12,894 nucleotides of DNA, from the NCBI GenBank assembly GCA_009777165.1, contig WRML01000023.1, positions 1 to 12,894 of the forward strand, given 5' to 3'. Source of the DNA: Kiritimatiellota bacterium (GTDB taxonomy: Bacteria; Verrucomicrobiota; Kiritimatiellia; RFP12; UBA1067). The translations under genes were made by a program, and so were the position numbers. Each line of letters begins with the position of its first letter. Within the stretch, counting starts at the first letter, position 1. Shown piece by piece: positions 12,770 through 12,894 of the stretch. The notes under the pieces were generated by a model, which was not told where the DNA came from, did not search any database, and saw only the letters and a program-made list of their open reading frames with translations.

Positions 12770-12894
12770 GGGCATGTTCACACTATTGCCAAGGATGGTT
12801 TGATTTGCTCTACTTCTCGGGCATGCAACTGACACTGAATGATTATGAGCGTATCGCAGGCAGCCTTCCACGGCAGCGCGGTAATGTGACCCAG
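12770..12894 (+). mobile_element. Left end of an IS5-family-like insertion sequence (cut by window edge)
   Basis: The transposase start at 12823 is preceded by 53 bases that begin GGGCATGTTCACAC directly after a CTA (12767-12769). IS5-type elements often insert at TA or CTAG targets, so the left terminus is placed there. The right end is outside the window, so the terminal inverted repeat cannot be confirmed. Confidence 0.55.
12823..12894 (+). CDS. IS5-family-like transposase, first 24 codons only
   Basis: The visible N-terminus contains LNDYERIAGSLPRQRGNV. The ERIA, spacer, LPxQRGNV pattern is one I associate with the start of IS5-family DDE transposases. The catalytic residues lie outside the window. 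No strong Shine-Dalgarno sequence precedes the ATG. It points away from the divergent ligase operon. Confidence 0.65.
   Translation, partial: MQLTLNDYERIAGSLPRQRGNVTQ

Overview
The window looks like chromosome from a GC-rich bacterium, most likely of the PVC group (Kiritimatiellota, Lentisphaerota, Verrucomicrobiota or Planctomycetota). The grounds are a secreted HzsA-related LamG/beta-propeller/c-type cytochrome protein, a secreted CehA/McbA-type PHP metallohydrolase, a thymidylate synthase of the type seen in archaea, and strong CCC/GGG codon use that leaves long antisense open frames. This placement is inference from gene content; there is no rRNA or tRNA in the window.

Layout, left to right. 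(1) Positions 1-3785, minus strand: a two-gene unit transcribed from a good promoter near 3814-3843, the secreted PHP hydrolase followed 52 bases later by the HzsA-related protein, which runs off the left edge. (2) Positions 4042-4929, plus strand: a thymidylate synthase with a near-consensus promoter at 3974-4002, divergent from the PHP gene. Tail to tail with it, one base away, is a minus-strand Mpv17/PMP22-like membrane protein (4931-5626). (3) Positions 5627-6649: about 1 kb of mostly non-coding, repeat-packed DNA. It holds three octamer-periodic arrays built as inverted halves, a simple octamer repeat, a pair of inverted 50-base elements, and a small secreted-protein gene that appears frameshifted. 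(4) Positions 6650-12639, minus strand: two paralogous phenylacetate-CoA-ligase-like genes and a double-ACT-domain gene. This is the familiar paaK/ACT pairing, but it is split by a four-gene restriction-modification cassette: an Eco29kI-family GIY-YIG endonuclease, a C5-cytosine methyltransferase, an undescribed 59-codon gene coupled by ATGA overlap, and an HNH nuclease. (5) The right edge has a 10-bp perfect hairpin and the left end of an IS5-like element with the first 24 codons of its transposase.

How the parts may work together. The ligases and ACT protein probably activate aryl acetates from aromatic amino acid breakdown, with the ACT protein as sensor; the usual indolepyruvate oxidoreductase genes are not in the window. 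The restriction-modification genes start 27 bases after the first ligase stops and have no obvious promoter of their own in that gap, so they may be read from the metabolic promoter. The best candidates for something undescribed are the 59-aa gene plus HNH nuclease appended to an Eco29kI-type system, and the octamer inverted arrays.
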